A DNA stretch of 57,738 nucleotides from Candidatus Gastranaerophilales bacterium. Lineage in GTDB: Bacteria > Cyanobacteriota > Vampirovibrionia > Gastranaerophilales > Gastranaerophilaceae. This document shows positions 1 to 7,393 of the stretch, piece after piece (position 1 is the first letter of the stretch; each line of letters begins with the position of its first letter). A model generated the notes under the pieces. It was given only the letters and a program-made list of their open reading frames with translations. It searched no databases and was not told the DNA's origin. Both the position numbers and the translations under genes were made by a program. Where the stretch lies: positions 1 to 57,738 of the forward strand of contig CALUWH010000013.1 of the NCBI GenBank assembly GCA_944324435.1. The letters run 5' to 3'.

Positions 1-396
1 CGTTTCCTGAACTTCTTCCAAAGGTTCGGCCGCCGTATTGTCGCTCTCTTCAAGAGTCAATGAGTAATCCACAGGCGCCGTCTCCTGAACTTCTTCCAAA
101 GGTTCAGCCGTCGTATTGTCGCCGTCTTCAAGTGTCATTGAATAATCAACAGACGCCGTCTCCTGAACTTCTTCCAAAGGTTCAGCCGCTGTATTGTCGC
201 CGTCTTCAAGTGTCATTGAATAATCAACAGGCGTCGTTTCCTGAACTTCTTCCAAAGGTTCGGCCGTCGTATTGTCGCTCTCTTCAAGAGTTAATGAGTA
301 ATCAACAGGCGCCGTCTCCTGAATCTCTTCCAAAGGTTCAGCCGCTGTATTGTCGGCATCTTCGAGACTTAAAGAATAGTCTAAAGACTCGCTCCC
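1..396 (-). repeat. 78-nt in-frame tandem repeat, at least five units
   Basis: The marker CTGAAcTTcTTCCAAAGG (plus strand) recurs with starts at 7, 85, 163, 241 and 319, an exact 78-nt period. Units are near-identical at DNA level and encode 26 residues each inside the partial acidic CDS. Variation is mostly at single codons (for example GCG/ACG, CTC/GTC). The array continues past the left edge and decays after about position 396. Confidence 0.95.
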
Positions 397-1014
397 GGGA
401 CTTGCTGTATCAGACACTTCTTCTTTGTCATCTCCGTCCATCGCGGCTATTAAAGAAGTTTCCGCATCTTCGCCTGTTAATGCCTCAGCCCCCACGACAC
501 CGGCATCTAATTCTAAATCCGCCGAAACAGTATTTTTAAATTCCGCTACAGCTGCTATATCACCATCATTTAATGCCGGTTGAATATTCATAGCCTCGGA
601 CATGCCATTCGGGTTTACGATATCTATAGTCTCATCAGTCTCTACTGCAATATCGTTCAATTCGTCCAAATCATCAAGACCAATCTCTACATTTGTATTG
701 TCAAGCACTTTACTGTCTTTTTTAGTATCAATACTAAAGGAACTGTTAATCATTCTATCAACAAGTTCTGTTTTTACAGTGCGCGATCTTGGATAAAAAT
801 TCAATTTCTTTGGAACAGTTATCATGGAAGTTGATATAACTTTTTCTAAATAAGCATTTATCACATTTTCATTATTGATAGAATTAATTATAACTTCTGA
901 GTGCGAATAAACATCATTAATAATATCCTCTAAAATTTCCTCATAACCCGGGAATTTTCTATTTTTTCTTACAAGATTTTCAATTAAGCTATAATATTTA
1001 TTATCTTTTTCCAT
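1..1014 (-). CDS. Acidic repeat protein, 3' end missing (runs off left edge)
   Basis: The frame is open on the minus strand from an ATG at 1014 to the window edge, giving 338 codons without a stop. An AGAGAAGAG-type ribosome binding site lies just upstream. The first ~95 residues are a basic/mixed helical-looking segment. From about residue 100 the protein becomes very acidic and proline/threonine-rich, and from about residue 205 it is built of a 26-residue repeat of the type DNTAAEPLEEVQET followed by APVDYSLTLEES. No signal peptide or membrane segment is seen in the visible part. It lies 23 nt after the 694-residue acidic protein on the same strand, so the two are probably co-transcribed. 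The family is not recognised. The acidic repeats suggest an unstructured linker or binding region (inference). Confidence 0.85.
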   Translation of the reverse strand, partial: MEKDNKYYSLIENLVRKNRKFPGYEEILEDIINDVYSHSEVIINSINNENVINAYLEKVISTSMITVPKKLNFYPRSRTVKTELVDRMINSSFSIDTKKDSKVLDNTNVEIGLDDLDELNDIAVETDETIDIVNPNGMSEAMNIQPALNDGDIAAVAEFKNTVSADLELDAGVVGAEALTGEDAETSLIAAMDGDDKEEVSDTASPGSESLDYSLSLEDADNTAAEPLEEIQETAPVDYSLTLEESDNTTAEPLEEVQETTPVDYSMTLEDGDNTAAEPLEEVQETASVDYSMTLEDGDNTTAEPLEEVQETAPVDYSLTLEESDNTAAEPLEEVQET

Positions 1015-1037
1015 ATAGTTCTCTTCTCTTTAATTTT

Positions 1038-3122
1038 TTATAAACGAATAATTAATGTCGGGTTACCCTTTAACTTTGCAAAAGAATCAGAGTTCATATT
1101 CAATTTCATTGCAAGAGCTTTTTGTACTGTCTTGAGAATCAAATCATCGACAGAAGTCTCTCCGCTTGATGTCGTAACACCAATAGTTTCAAATTTCTTT
1201 GAGGACGGATTAAATTTTATTGCAACCGCAATTTTATTTGAAATAGGAGGTTTACTTAAAAGCAGTAATTCAGTTTTTAGATTCAACTGTATAATCTTGC
1301 CGAGTTTAACCAGATATCTTCTTGCAGAAGAATTAGAGGCATATCCAGACGGCACTTCCCAATCAATTTTAAGATTAGAAACAAGTATAGAAGCATCCAA
1401 ATTCTGTTCTATAGCCGGAATGGAAACAGCGTTACCTTCATTCTTAGAGCTCTGCTCAGTCTCCGTTATTTCAACAGTTTCAACAGGCATAGCTTCCGGT
1501 TCGGAAACAGCTTCCTCCGCAGGCTTTACAGCCGGCTCCTGTACAATGCTGTTCTGTGATTTATCTCCTGACGGCAGAAATTTTGAAGCACCAAGATACC
1601 CCAAAGCTCCCAACACGGCGAGCAGACCGACAATAAGCAGCAGTTTCAATGAACTGTTTGATTTCTTTGGCGCTGCAAATTCAGAATCTGAGGCATCTTC
1701 CTCAGAATCATTGTTGAAAAGCGTTTCAATTTCTTCTGTAGAACTGCTGTCGATATCAGAGCTTTCACCGCTCTCCTCCTGCATATCCTCCGTCATAGAG
1801 CCGGTCTCACCGTTACCATCATCTTCCAATGCCGCCAACTGTTCTGCAGTATTATCCTCTGCTTCTTCTTGTTCTAGTGATTCGTATAAGTCAAGACTCG
1901 GAGACGCGACAGTTTTATACTCTTCTTTAAATGAGGTCTCTGCGGATTCAAACGGCGTTTCTTCTGTCTGTGCCTGAATCAGTTCATTGAATTCAAGGTC
2001 ATCATCTGTTAAATCGTCAGTCTCTTCGCTTTGAACTTCGTTATCTACGGGGGCAGGAGCAATTTCTTCCGCATCCTCAACTATATCCTCTATGTTATCG
2101 AATAGTTCTTCCTGCGATTCCGGCGCTTCTGCTTCATGTTCAATGCCTGGAGCCTGAACAAGACTAATCTCGTCCGGATTAAAATCTGAAAAACCTGCAG
2201 ATACTGCGCTTTCTTCCGGTTCAGAAACCGGCTCTTCTGCTAAGGGCAGGTCTTCTGCTAAATCAATATTTAGTTCCATGGATTCTTGCTGCTCCTCAAG
2301 CATTATGCCGCTGTCGGAAAAATCTTCCTGTGAGTCTAAAACTTGTTCGTCACTAACGCTGTCGTCCAGCTCTAAAGTTCCGAAATCCTCCTCCAGCTCT
2401 AAGACTCCGACGTCGGAATCCAGATCTAAATTTTCATCCGCGGAAGTGTCAGACACAACAGTTTTCTCTTCCGCAGGCTGCGCAACTGATACAAAATTAA
2501 AAATATACTGTGCTTTGGCAGCACGAGCAAGCCTTAATCTTCCGTCTTTTGACGCAATCAATTCCGAATAAAATTTATTTTTATTCTCTATCGTGTTATC
2601 AAGATATGCAAAAATATCCTTATCACTTATTGAATAAGTATCTTCAACCGCACATAGCGCTATTTCTATATCGTAATAAGAAACCAAAGATTCTTCGCCG
2701 ATTTTATAATATCCGTTAAAATCTTTTGATGTATCAATATTTTCGGGCTGTATAAAACCTACAACCGTAGCACCGGATAAATCAGGCGTAACTTTTATAA
2801 ACATATAGGCAACAGGCAGCAGGTTATTATCAAAATGGGCTTTAGGAACGGCTATTTCTTCTTCATTAAAAAACACTCTAACATCGATATAGCAGTTTTT
2901 TATATAAATATCAGCAATATCAATATCTTCTAGCACCGGAGCAATATTATGCAGCCCGGACTCCGTATCAACTTCAGCTTCTTCAAAGTATTTTGAGGCT
3001 ATGATTGCAGCAGTTGCATTAGCCAATGCTCTGTTTTTTACCTCAGAAATATCTATTGGTCGACATATCGCCTGTGCGAGCTCTAAATCTTTCTCTTCTA
3101 TTAAAAAATTATCAGTATTCAC
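1038..3122 (-). CDS. Large acidic single-pass membrane protein with TonB-C-like C-terminus
   Basis: 694 residues, starting at GTG 3122 with GGGAGAG (3131-3137) as ribosome binding site. Residues 1-~215 form a folded-looking domain (contains IDVRVFF, IAVPKAHF and VVGFIQPE) that recalls cyanobacterial DUF1822-type N-termini; this match is from memory and tentative. Residues ~220-490 are a long Glu/Asp/Ser-rich linker. A hydrophobic segment (LLLIVGLLAVLGALGYLG) at about 495-515 is the only membrane span. The last ~110 residues contain a module resembling the TonB C-terminal/TonB-like fold (VAIKFNPSSKKFETIGV, then LILKTVQKA). It probably spans the inner membrane with a periplasmic C-terminus. Its partner is the downstream acidic repeat protein. 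Function unknown. Confidence 0.85.
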   Translation of the reverse strand: MNTDNFLIEEKDLELAQAICRPIDISEVKNRALANATAAIIASKYFEEAEVDTESGLHNIAPVLEDIDIADIYIKNCYIDVRVFFNEEEIAVPKAHFDNNLLPVAYMFIKVTPDLSGATVVGFIQPENIDTSKDFNGYYKIGEESLVSYYDIEIALCAVEDTYSISDKDIFAYLDNTIENKNKFYSELIASKDGRLRLARAAKAQYIFNFVSVAQPAEEKTVVSDTSADENLDLDSDVGVLELEEDFGTLELDDSVSDEQVLDSQEDFSDSGIMLEEQQESMELNIDLAEDLPLAEEPVSEPEESAVSAGFSDFNPDEISLVQAPGIEHEAEAPESQEELFDNIEDIVEDAEEIAPAPVDNEVQSEETDDLTDDDLEFNELIQAQTEETPFESAETSFKEEYKTVASPSLDLYESLEQEEAEDNTAEQLAALEDDGNGETGSMTEDMQEESGESSDIDSSSTEEIETLFNNDSEEDASDSEFAAPKKSNSSLKLLLIVGLLAVLGALGYLGASKFLPSGDKSQNSIVQEPAVKPAEEAVSEPEAMPVETVEITETEQSSKNEGNAVSIPAIEQNLDASILVSNLKIDWEVPSGYASNSSARRYLVKLGKIIQLNLKTELLLLSKPPISNKIAVAIKFNPSSKKFETIGVTTSSGETSVDDLILKTVQKALAMKLNMNSDSFAKLKGNPTLIIRL

Positions 3123-3130
3123 CTAAACAC

Positions 3131-3157
3131 TCTCCCATTTTAAGTTTAATAATAACA
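3131..3157 (-). promoter_or_regulatory. Extended -10 promoter and SD for the acidic membrane protein
   Basis: On the minus strand an extended -10, TGTTATTAT (3157-3149), is followed by GGGAGAG (3137-3131) 8 nt before the GTG start at 3122. The predicted transcript starts near 3142. There is no good -35. Confidence 0.5.
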
Positions 3158-3296
3158 TATTATTAAAAAAAAATCTATAAAATAATCATGTATTTGACTT
3201 ATTTTCAAAAATAATTAAATCAAATAGTGGATATTTCATTCAAACTTCTAAAGTATTACAGAGTTTGATACGATATTCAGTTTGAAAGGATTTATT

Positions 3297-3968
3297 ATGT
3301 TTTCATCGATGATACAAAATTTATTATCTTCCTCTGGTAAAGCAAGCGCCATGCAGCGTGCTGTACAAATGAACAATTATGTAAACAATATTACTGCAGA
3401 GTGGACACCGGTAGAGAAGAAGGCGGAAGAAACAGTGAGTTCTGCCAACACGATACAGTCGTTTGATACGGTTCTTAGGAGCTCCGCAAAGACCAAATTC
3501 GGGGATTTACTTACTAATCCTGCGACACGCGTAAATGCCAGTTTATATACAAATGCAGCAAAAGGCAGTATTGATTCGGAAAAGATAACAACAAGAGAGC
3601 AGATAAAAAATCTTGTATCACGAATTTCAAAAAAGCATGGAGTTGATGAAAAGCTTGTAAACGCCGTAATTAAACAAGAATCAGGCTTTAACCCAAATGC
3701 TAAATCAAGAGTTGGAGCTCTGGGGCTTATGCAGCTCATGCCGGCAACGGCAAAAGGGCTTGGGGTTACAAACCCGATGGATCCAGAGCAGAATGTTGAA
3801 GGCGGAACAAAATATCTAAAGTCCATGCTCGACAGATATAACGGGAATCTTATACTTGCCCTTGCCGCATATAATGCCGGCCCGGGAGCTGTTGACAAGT
3901 ATGACGGAGTTCCGCCGTATAAAGAAACCCAGAATTATGTAAGATCAATTCTTTCAACATACCTCTAG
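3297..3968 (+). CDS. Lytic transglycosylase (SLT domain), no signal peptide
   Basis: 223 residues. ATG 3297 is preferred over an in-frame TTG at 3282 because AAAGGA (3285-3290) sits at the right distance. The C-terminal ~115 residues are a classical SLT/goose-lysozyme-like domain: [11 protein letters not shown] with the catalytic Glu, [13 protein letters not shown], and [12 protein letters not shown]. It should cleave the MurNAc-GlcNAc bond of peptidoglycan to 1,6-anhydro products. The N-terminal ~105 residues are polar and lack a Sec signal or lipobox, which is unusual for an enzyme acting in the periplasm and would fit export by the flagellar apparatus (inference). Its stop overlaps the stop of the convergent membrane protein by 3 nt. 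Confidence 0.93.
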   Translation: MFSSMIQNLLSSSGKASAMQRAVQMNNYVNNITAEWTPVEKKAEETVSSANTIQSFDTVLRSSAKTKFGDLLTNPATRVNASLYTNAAKGSIDSEKITTREQIKNLVSRISKKHGVDEKLVNAVIKQESGFNPNAKSRVGALGLMQLMPATAKGLGVTNPMDPEQNVEGGTKYLKSMLDRYNGNLILALAAYNAGPGAVDKYDGVPPYKETQNYVRSILSTYL

Positions 3969-5830
3969 GCACTAGCTCTAAGCTGCTGAGCATGCTCTTC
4001 ATCCTGTTTTGCATGGATACGTCTTGTATTTGCGTACGTCAAGCGCGGTATCAGCCAGCCGAGAATATATGGAGAAATAAAGAATGTTGTTAACAGACCC
4101 GGTACAGAGTTGAGTCCCCTTGCAAATGCTGCAATCTTATTTGTTCCCGGACGGCCTGTTCCCTGCATCAGTGTTTTTATAGTATTATCCAAAAGATTAT
4201 TCTTTTCAAAAAATTCAATAATCTTTTTGTTTTTATCTTTTTTAGACAGTCCTTTTAGAGAAGATAAGTCCATTGTAGATTTATTAAATACGCTTTCTGC
4301 ATTTTCTGATTTTGAAAGAATTTTTTGTAAATCGCCGCCATTATCATCAATATATCTGCAGAAGTTAAGCATCTTAGCTTTAGTATCCACTTTATTATAA
4401 AGATTACTTATCTCTGCATTTGTAAGCACATGCGCTTTACTGTAAGGATTAAACAAGTCAAGTATTGTTTTAGATTTACTCATGTTTCTGTCTTTTTGCA
4501 TAAGAACAAAACCTGAATTTTTTTCATAAGCTGTCACGCAGGCACGCGTTCCCATAGGAACCGCAAAAACAACTGCAAGGCTGGAGGTCAAATCCCTCAT
4601 GATGATTTCCCAAAGCTCAGTCAGGTCTTTTTTGCCGTCCTCATTAACCTGCGCCCTGTTGTACGCGTGCAGACCTCGTGGTATAAGCAAGCCAAAAATA
4701 GATAATCCAGCCATAAGAGAGTTAGTAAAATTATGCCCGTTATATTCAAGCTCTGATGCAAGTTCATCATATTTCTTATTATGAGAGAACTTTTTGCCAA
4801 GCCTTGAGAGAAAATCCGCATCTCCTTTACCTTTAAAATTTACGCTCTGATTTTGTTTACCGCCTAAATTTTCCGGCTGTTTTTTTCTTGCCCCAGGGGC
4901 CGTCTCGCTTCTTGCATAAATCTTTGGCAGCACCGACAGAACACCCAGCGTTGCCGCCATTGTAGCAATAGTTGTTATTATCCGCTTTGCAACAGCTTGA
5001 TTCTTAATATTTTCGGCTCTTAAAGCATCCAGTTTCTCAAGATGTTTGTTAGCAGTTATTGCATCGTTAGAGTATTTTATCATGCCTTCTATCGCATTTT
5101 TTGTGGAAAAGTTTTTGAAATCCTTGTTTATACCAGAGCCGAACCTGAGTTTTCCAAGCATGTTAAGATCTTTGCCTGTGCTGTATTTCAAATCATTGAT
5201 ATGCTCGGCAATGTTATCTATACATCCTTTTCTATACTTTGCCTTGCCTCTGAATTTTTTAAGCACGGCATTCTCAGGAATTTTTTCATAATTCGCAATT
5301 TGTTTCATTATATATTCGACAGACTCTTTTGACGTATTTTCTTTACCCAGAGTTTCAGTAAGCATCTTCTCTATATTAGTTTTGTAAAACTCTGTTTTGA
5401 ATCTTTCGGCATCTTTCAGTAAAGTTTTATCAAAGTCCGGCTTTGAAACAAGCTCTTTTAAACTATTTCCAAATCGATTAATAAGCTGTGAATTAACACT
5501 TGTTGTCTTTCCGAATTTTGCGGTAAGAAGCAGCATAAGCGGAGCTACGGCCATCATGGAGGGGCCTGTCAGACCTTCTCGTCCTACAACTTCAAAACCT
5601 TCCTGCATATTATAGTGCCCTGTTACCTCTTTATCACGCAAAAATCCGGCAACACTTCGCGGCAGGGTCATGCCAAAACCATCCTGAATTAGAAATGACG
5701 CTAAAAATCCGCCATTTTCGATTGACTGCATAAGATTCCCACTAGCATTCAAAATAGCGGCAGACTTAAATACAGGTTTATTCTGCTCAAAATATTGACT
5801 ATTCTTATTCGACTGATTTTGTATATTCAA
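3965..5830 (-). CDS. Large multi-span membrane protein, unknown family
   Basis: 621 residues. The start is TTG 5830; no in-frame ATG or GTG is nearby, and GGAAAGGG lies rather far upstream (~13 nt), so the start is uncertain. Hydrophobic segments are near [15 protein letters not shown] (about residue 95), [19 protein letters not shown] (285), [16 protein letters not shown] (375), [12 protein letters not shown] (410) and [15 protein letters not shown] (590). The rest is Lys/Asn-rich. A VNFKG motif lies just before a conserved-looking [13 protein letters not shown] segment. No enzyme motif is recognised. It is converged on by the transglycosylase gene with a tiny overlap. Possibly lineage-specific. 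Confidence 0.8.
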   Translation of the reverse strand: MNIQNQSNKNSQYFEQNKPVFKSAAILNASGNLMQSIENGGFLASFLIQDGFGMTLPRSVAGFLRDKEVTGHYNMQEGFEVVGREGLTGPSMMAVAPLMLLLTAKFGKTTSVNSQLINRFGNSLKELVSKPDFDKTLLKDAERFKTEFYKTNIEKMLTETLGKENTSKESVEYIMKQIANYEKIPENAVLKKFRGKAKYRKGCIDNIAEHINDLKYSTGKDLNMLGKLRFGSGINKDFKNFSTKNAIEGMIKYSNDAITANKHLEKLDALRAENIKNQAVAKRIITTIATMAATLGVLSVLPKIYARSETAPGARKKQPENLGGKQNQSVNFKGKGDADFLSRLGKKFSHNKKYDELASELEYNGHNFTNSLMAGLSIFGLLIPRGLHAYNRAQVNEDGKKDLTELWEIIMRDLTSSLAVVFAVPMGTRACVTAYEKNSGFVLMQKDRNMSKSKTILDLFNPYSKAHVLTNAEISNLYNKVDTKAKMLNFCRYIDDNGGDLQKILSKSENAESVFNKSTMDLSSLKGLSKKDKNKKIIEFFEKNNLLDNTIKTLMQGTGRPGTNKIAAFARGLNSVPGLLTTFFISPYILGWLIPRLTYANTRRIHAKQDEEHAQQLRASA

Positions 5831-5931
5831 ACAGACACACTTACCCTTTCCTGCATACTTAGATAAAGTAAATCAGGGTTGAAAACTTGCTTAAATGTAA
5901 AGATTTTTTTACAAAAAGAAAAACGAATACT

Positions 5932-6549
5932 TTAACCTGATATATTCTTCAATATGTCGTACACAGCCTGAGCAATTCTTTTGTGACTCTCCGGTGTGTA
6001 ATGAAGTCCGTCAAGTTCTGATGGTACAATTATTTTATTTAAATCAATAAACTCACAGTTGTTCTCCGCAGCAACGGATTCAAATATTCGTCCGAGTTCT
6101 TTAGATTTCTTAATAGATGTCTCGTCAAACATTGTTGAAAAATAACTCATCATAATATGTTTGGTTATTACGGGAGGCGCAATAAGTATTATTGCAGAGT
6201 CCGGAGCAAAAGTCCTCACAATTCCCATGAGGTTTTGCATTCCTGATTTTATTTTGTTTTCATTAACCCCATACGATGTTTGCAAGTCATTTATACCGAT
6301 TGCAAGAACAGTGCAAAACAGGTCTTTCTCCAGATACGACGGAAGTATCTTGTATCCGGTCTGATTAATTCCTGCAGGATTATCCGAAAAAGCCGTCCTG
6401 TTATTACATCCGGCTTCAATTATTCTAAACTCATCTCCTGCAAGCTTCTGTAACACTCCGCTCCAGCGAATTTCGGCTGGATATCGTTTACCGCTTGCAG
6501 GTATAAAACCGTACACATTACTGTCTCCAAAACATAAAACTTTTTTCAT
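5932..6549 (-). CDS. SGNH/GDSL-family esterase or lipase
   Basis: 205 residues from ATG 6549. An upstream in-frame ATG at 6579 would lie inside the promoter, so it is rejected. SGNH blocks are visible: FGDSNVYGF at residue 7 (nucleophile Ser), GIND in the middle (block III) and DGLHYTPESH near the C-terminus (catalytic Asp/His). Start and length match the single-domain arylesterase/acyl-hydrolase subgroup. No signal peptide, so cytosolic. Substrate cannot be read from sequence. It is divergent from tcdA with 56 nt between start codons; both appear leaderless. Confidence 0.9.
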   Translation of the reverse strand: MKKVLCFGDSNVYGFIPASGKRYPAEIRWSGVLQKLAGDEFRIIEAGCNNRTAFSDNPAGINQTGYKILPSYLEKDLFCTVLAIGINDLQTSYGVNENKIKSGMQNLMGIVRTFAPDSAIILIAPPVITKHIMMSYFSTMFDETSIKKSKELGRIFESVAAENNCEFIDLNKIIVPSELDGLHYTPESHKRIAQAVYDILKNISG

Positions 6550-6556
6550 AAATATT

Positions 6557-6565
6557 ATTATACCA
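6557..6565 (-). promoter_or_regulatory. Extended -10 placing transcription start at the esterase ATG
   Basis: Minus-strand TGGTATAAT (6565-6557) is a perfect extended -10. Its last base is 7 nt before the ATG at 6549, and no Shine-Dalgarno is present. The transcript should begin at or one base before the start codon (leaderless). Confidence 0.6.
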
Positions 6566-6570
6566 GATAT

Positions 6571-6599
6571 TTGACGCACAAAGACTATTGTAATTTAAT
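6571..6599 (+). promoter_or_regulatory. sigma70-type promoter of tcdA, leaderless
   Basis: TTGACG (6571-6576), 17-bp spacer, TTTAAT (6594-6599), then 6 nt to the ATG at 6606. The expected +1 is the A of the start codon. No SD sequence. Confidence 0.6.
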
Positions 6600-6605
6600 T
6601 ATTCT

Positions 6606-7310
6606 ATGTTAAATCGTTTTTCAAGAACAGAATTACTATTAGGGACAGATAGCATGGAAAAGCTTGCCTCTTCACGTGTTGCAGTATTTGGAATCGGAGG
6701 GGTCGGAGGTTATACGGCAGAAGCGCTTGCAAGAAGCGGCGTCGGCTCCATTGATTTAATTGATAATGATACAATCTCCATTACTAATATTAACCGTCAA
6801 ATCTATGCCCTGACGAGTACGCTCGGAAAATACAAAGTTGATGCGGCTAAAGACAGAATTTTAGACATTAATCCGGATATCAAAATACGTACCCATAAAC
6901 TATTCTTTACACATGATACTGAGTTTGACTTTTCCTGTTATGATTATGTGGTTGATGCTATAGATACGGTTTCCGGTAAAATTGCCATTGTAGAAAAAGC
7001 CAAGGCCGCAGGAGTTCCCGTAATTTCTTGCATGGGAGCCGGAAATAAAATGAATCCTCAGATGTTTGAGGTTGAAGATATATATAAGACATCAGTCTGC
7101 CCACTCGCAAGAGTTATTAGGCAGGAGTTGAAAAAGCGCAGTATAAAATCGCTAAAAGTGGTTTATTCTAAAGAAAGCCCGATAAAACCGGGCAGAAGTA
7201 CCGAGTCTGTTCCGGGTAAAAATATAATTCCGGGCAGCAATGCTTTTACACCTCCCGTTGCAGGATTGATTACGGCAGGAGAGGTTATAAAAGATTTAAT
7301 TCAAAAGTAA
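6606..7310 (+). CDS. tcdA: tRNA threonylcarbamoyladenosine dehydratase (ThiF/E1 superfamily)
   Basis: 234 residues, the usual length for the TcdA/CsdL branch. An ATP-binding Rossmann loop GIGGVG is at residues 29-34, followed by the E1-type IDLIDNDTISITNINRQ segment (adenylate-site Asp/Asn/Arg) and VVDAIDTVSGK. A Cys in SVCPLARVIR follows. The enzyme cyclises t6A at position 37 of ANN-decoding tRNAs to ct6A in an ATP-dependent step. TsaC, needed for the t6A precursor, is encoded at 42825. The gene stands alone. Similar MoeB/ThiF-type proteins are the alternative, but the C-terminal PPVAGLITAGEVI tail fits TcdA best. Confidence 0.9.
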   Translation: MLNRFSRTELLLGTDSMEKLASSRVAVFGIGGVGGYTAEALARSGVGSIDLIDNDTISITNINRQIYALTSTLGKYKVDAAKDRILDINPDIKIRTHKLFFTHDTEFDFSCYDYVVDAIDTVSGKIAIVEKAKAAGVPVISCMGAGNKMNPQMFEVEDIYKTSVCPLARVIRQELKKRSIKSLKVVYSKESPIKPGRSTESVPGKNIIPGSNAFTPPVAGLITAGEVIKDLIQK

Positions 7311-7349
7311 TTAATAAAAAAAACTTTGGTTTAATATATATCACATTTA

Positions 7350-7358
7350 TGTTAAAAT
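7350..7358 (+). promoter_or_regulatory. Extended -10 upstream of the AsmA-like gene
   Basis: TGTTAAAAT (7350-7358). It overlaps an in-frame ATG at 7349, which therefore cannot be the start. Transcription from about 7365 leaves a ~29-nt leader with GGGGCG before ATG 7394. Confidence 0.5.
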
Positions 7359-7393
7359 GTCTGTATAAAATAGGGGTTAAACTGGGGCGTAAT

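Noticed and set aside
60..539. Plus-strand frame with repeated Leu/Pro/Gln segments opposite the acidic repeat gene
   Set aside because: It mirrors the 78-nt tandem array; the minus-strand frame is longer, runs to the window edge and has sensible acidic composition and an SD.
1132..1977. 281-codon plus-strand frame opposite the acidic membrane protein
   Set aside because: Ser-rich antisense of a Glu/Asp-rich coding region; no start signal.
3282..3296. Upstream TTG start for the transglycosylase
   Set aside because: It would place the SD (AAAGGA, 3285-3290) inside the gene; ATG 3297 fits better.
7349..7393. Upstream ATG for the AsmA-like gene
   Set aside because: This ATG is part of an extended -10 and would add a basic, non-conserved extension before a normal membrane anchor.
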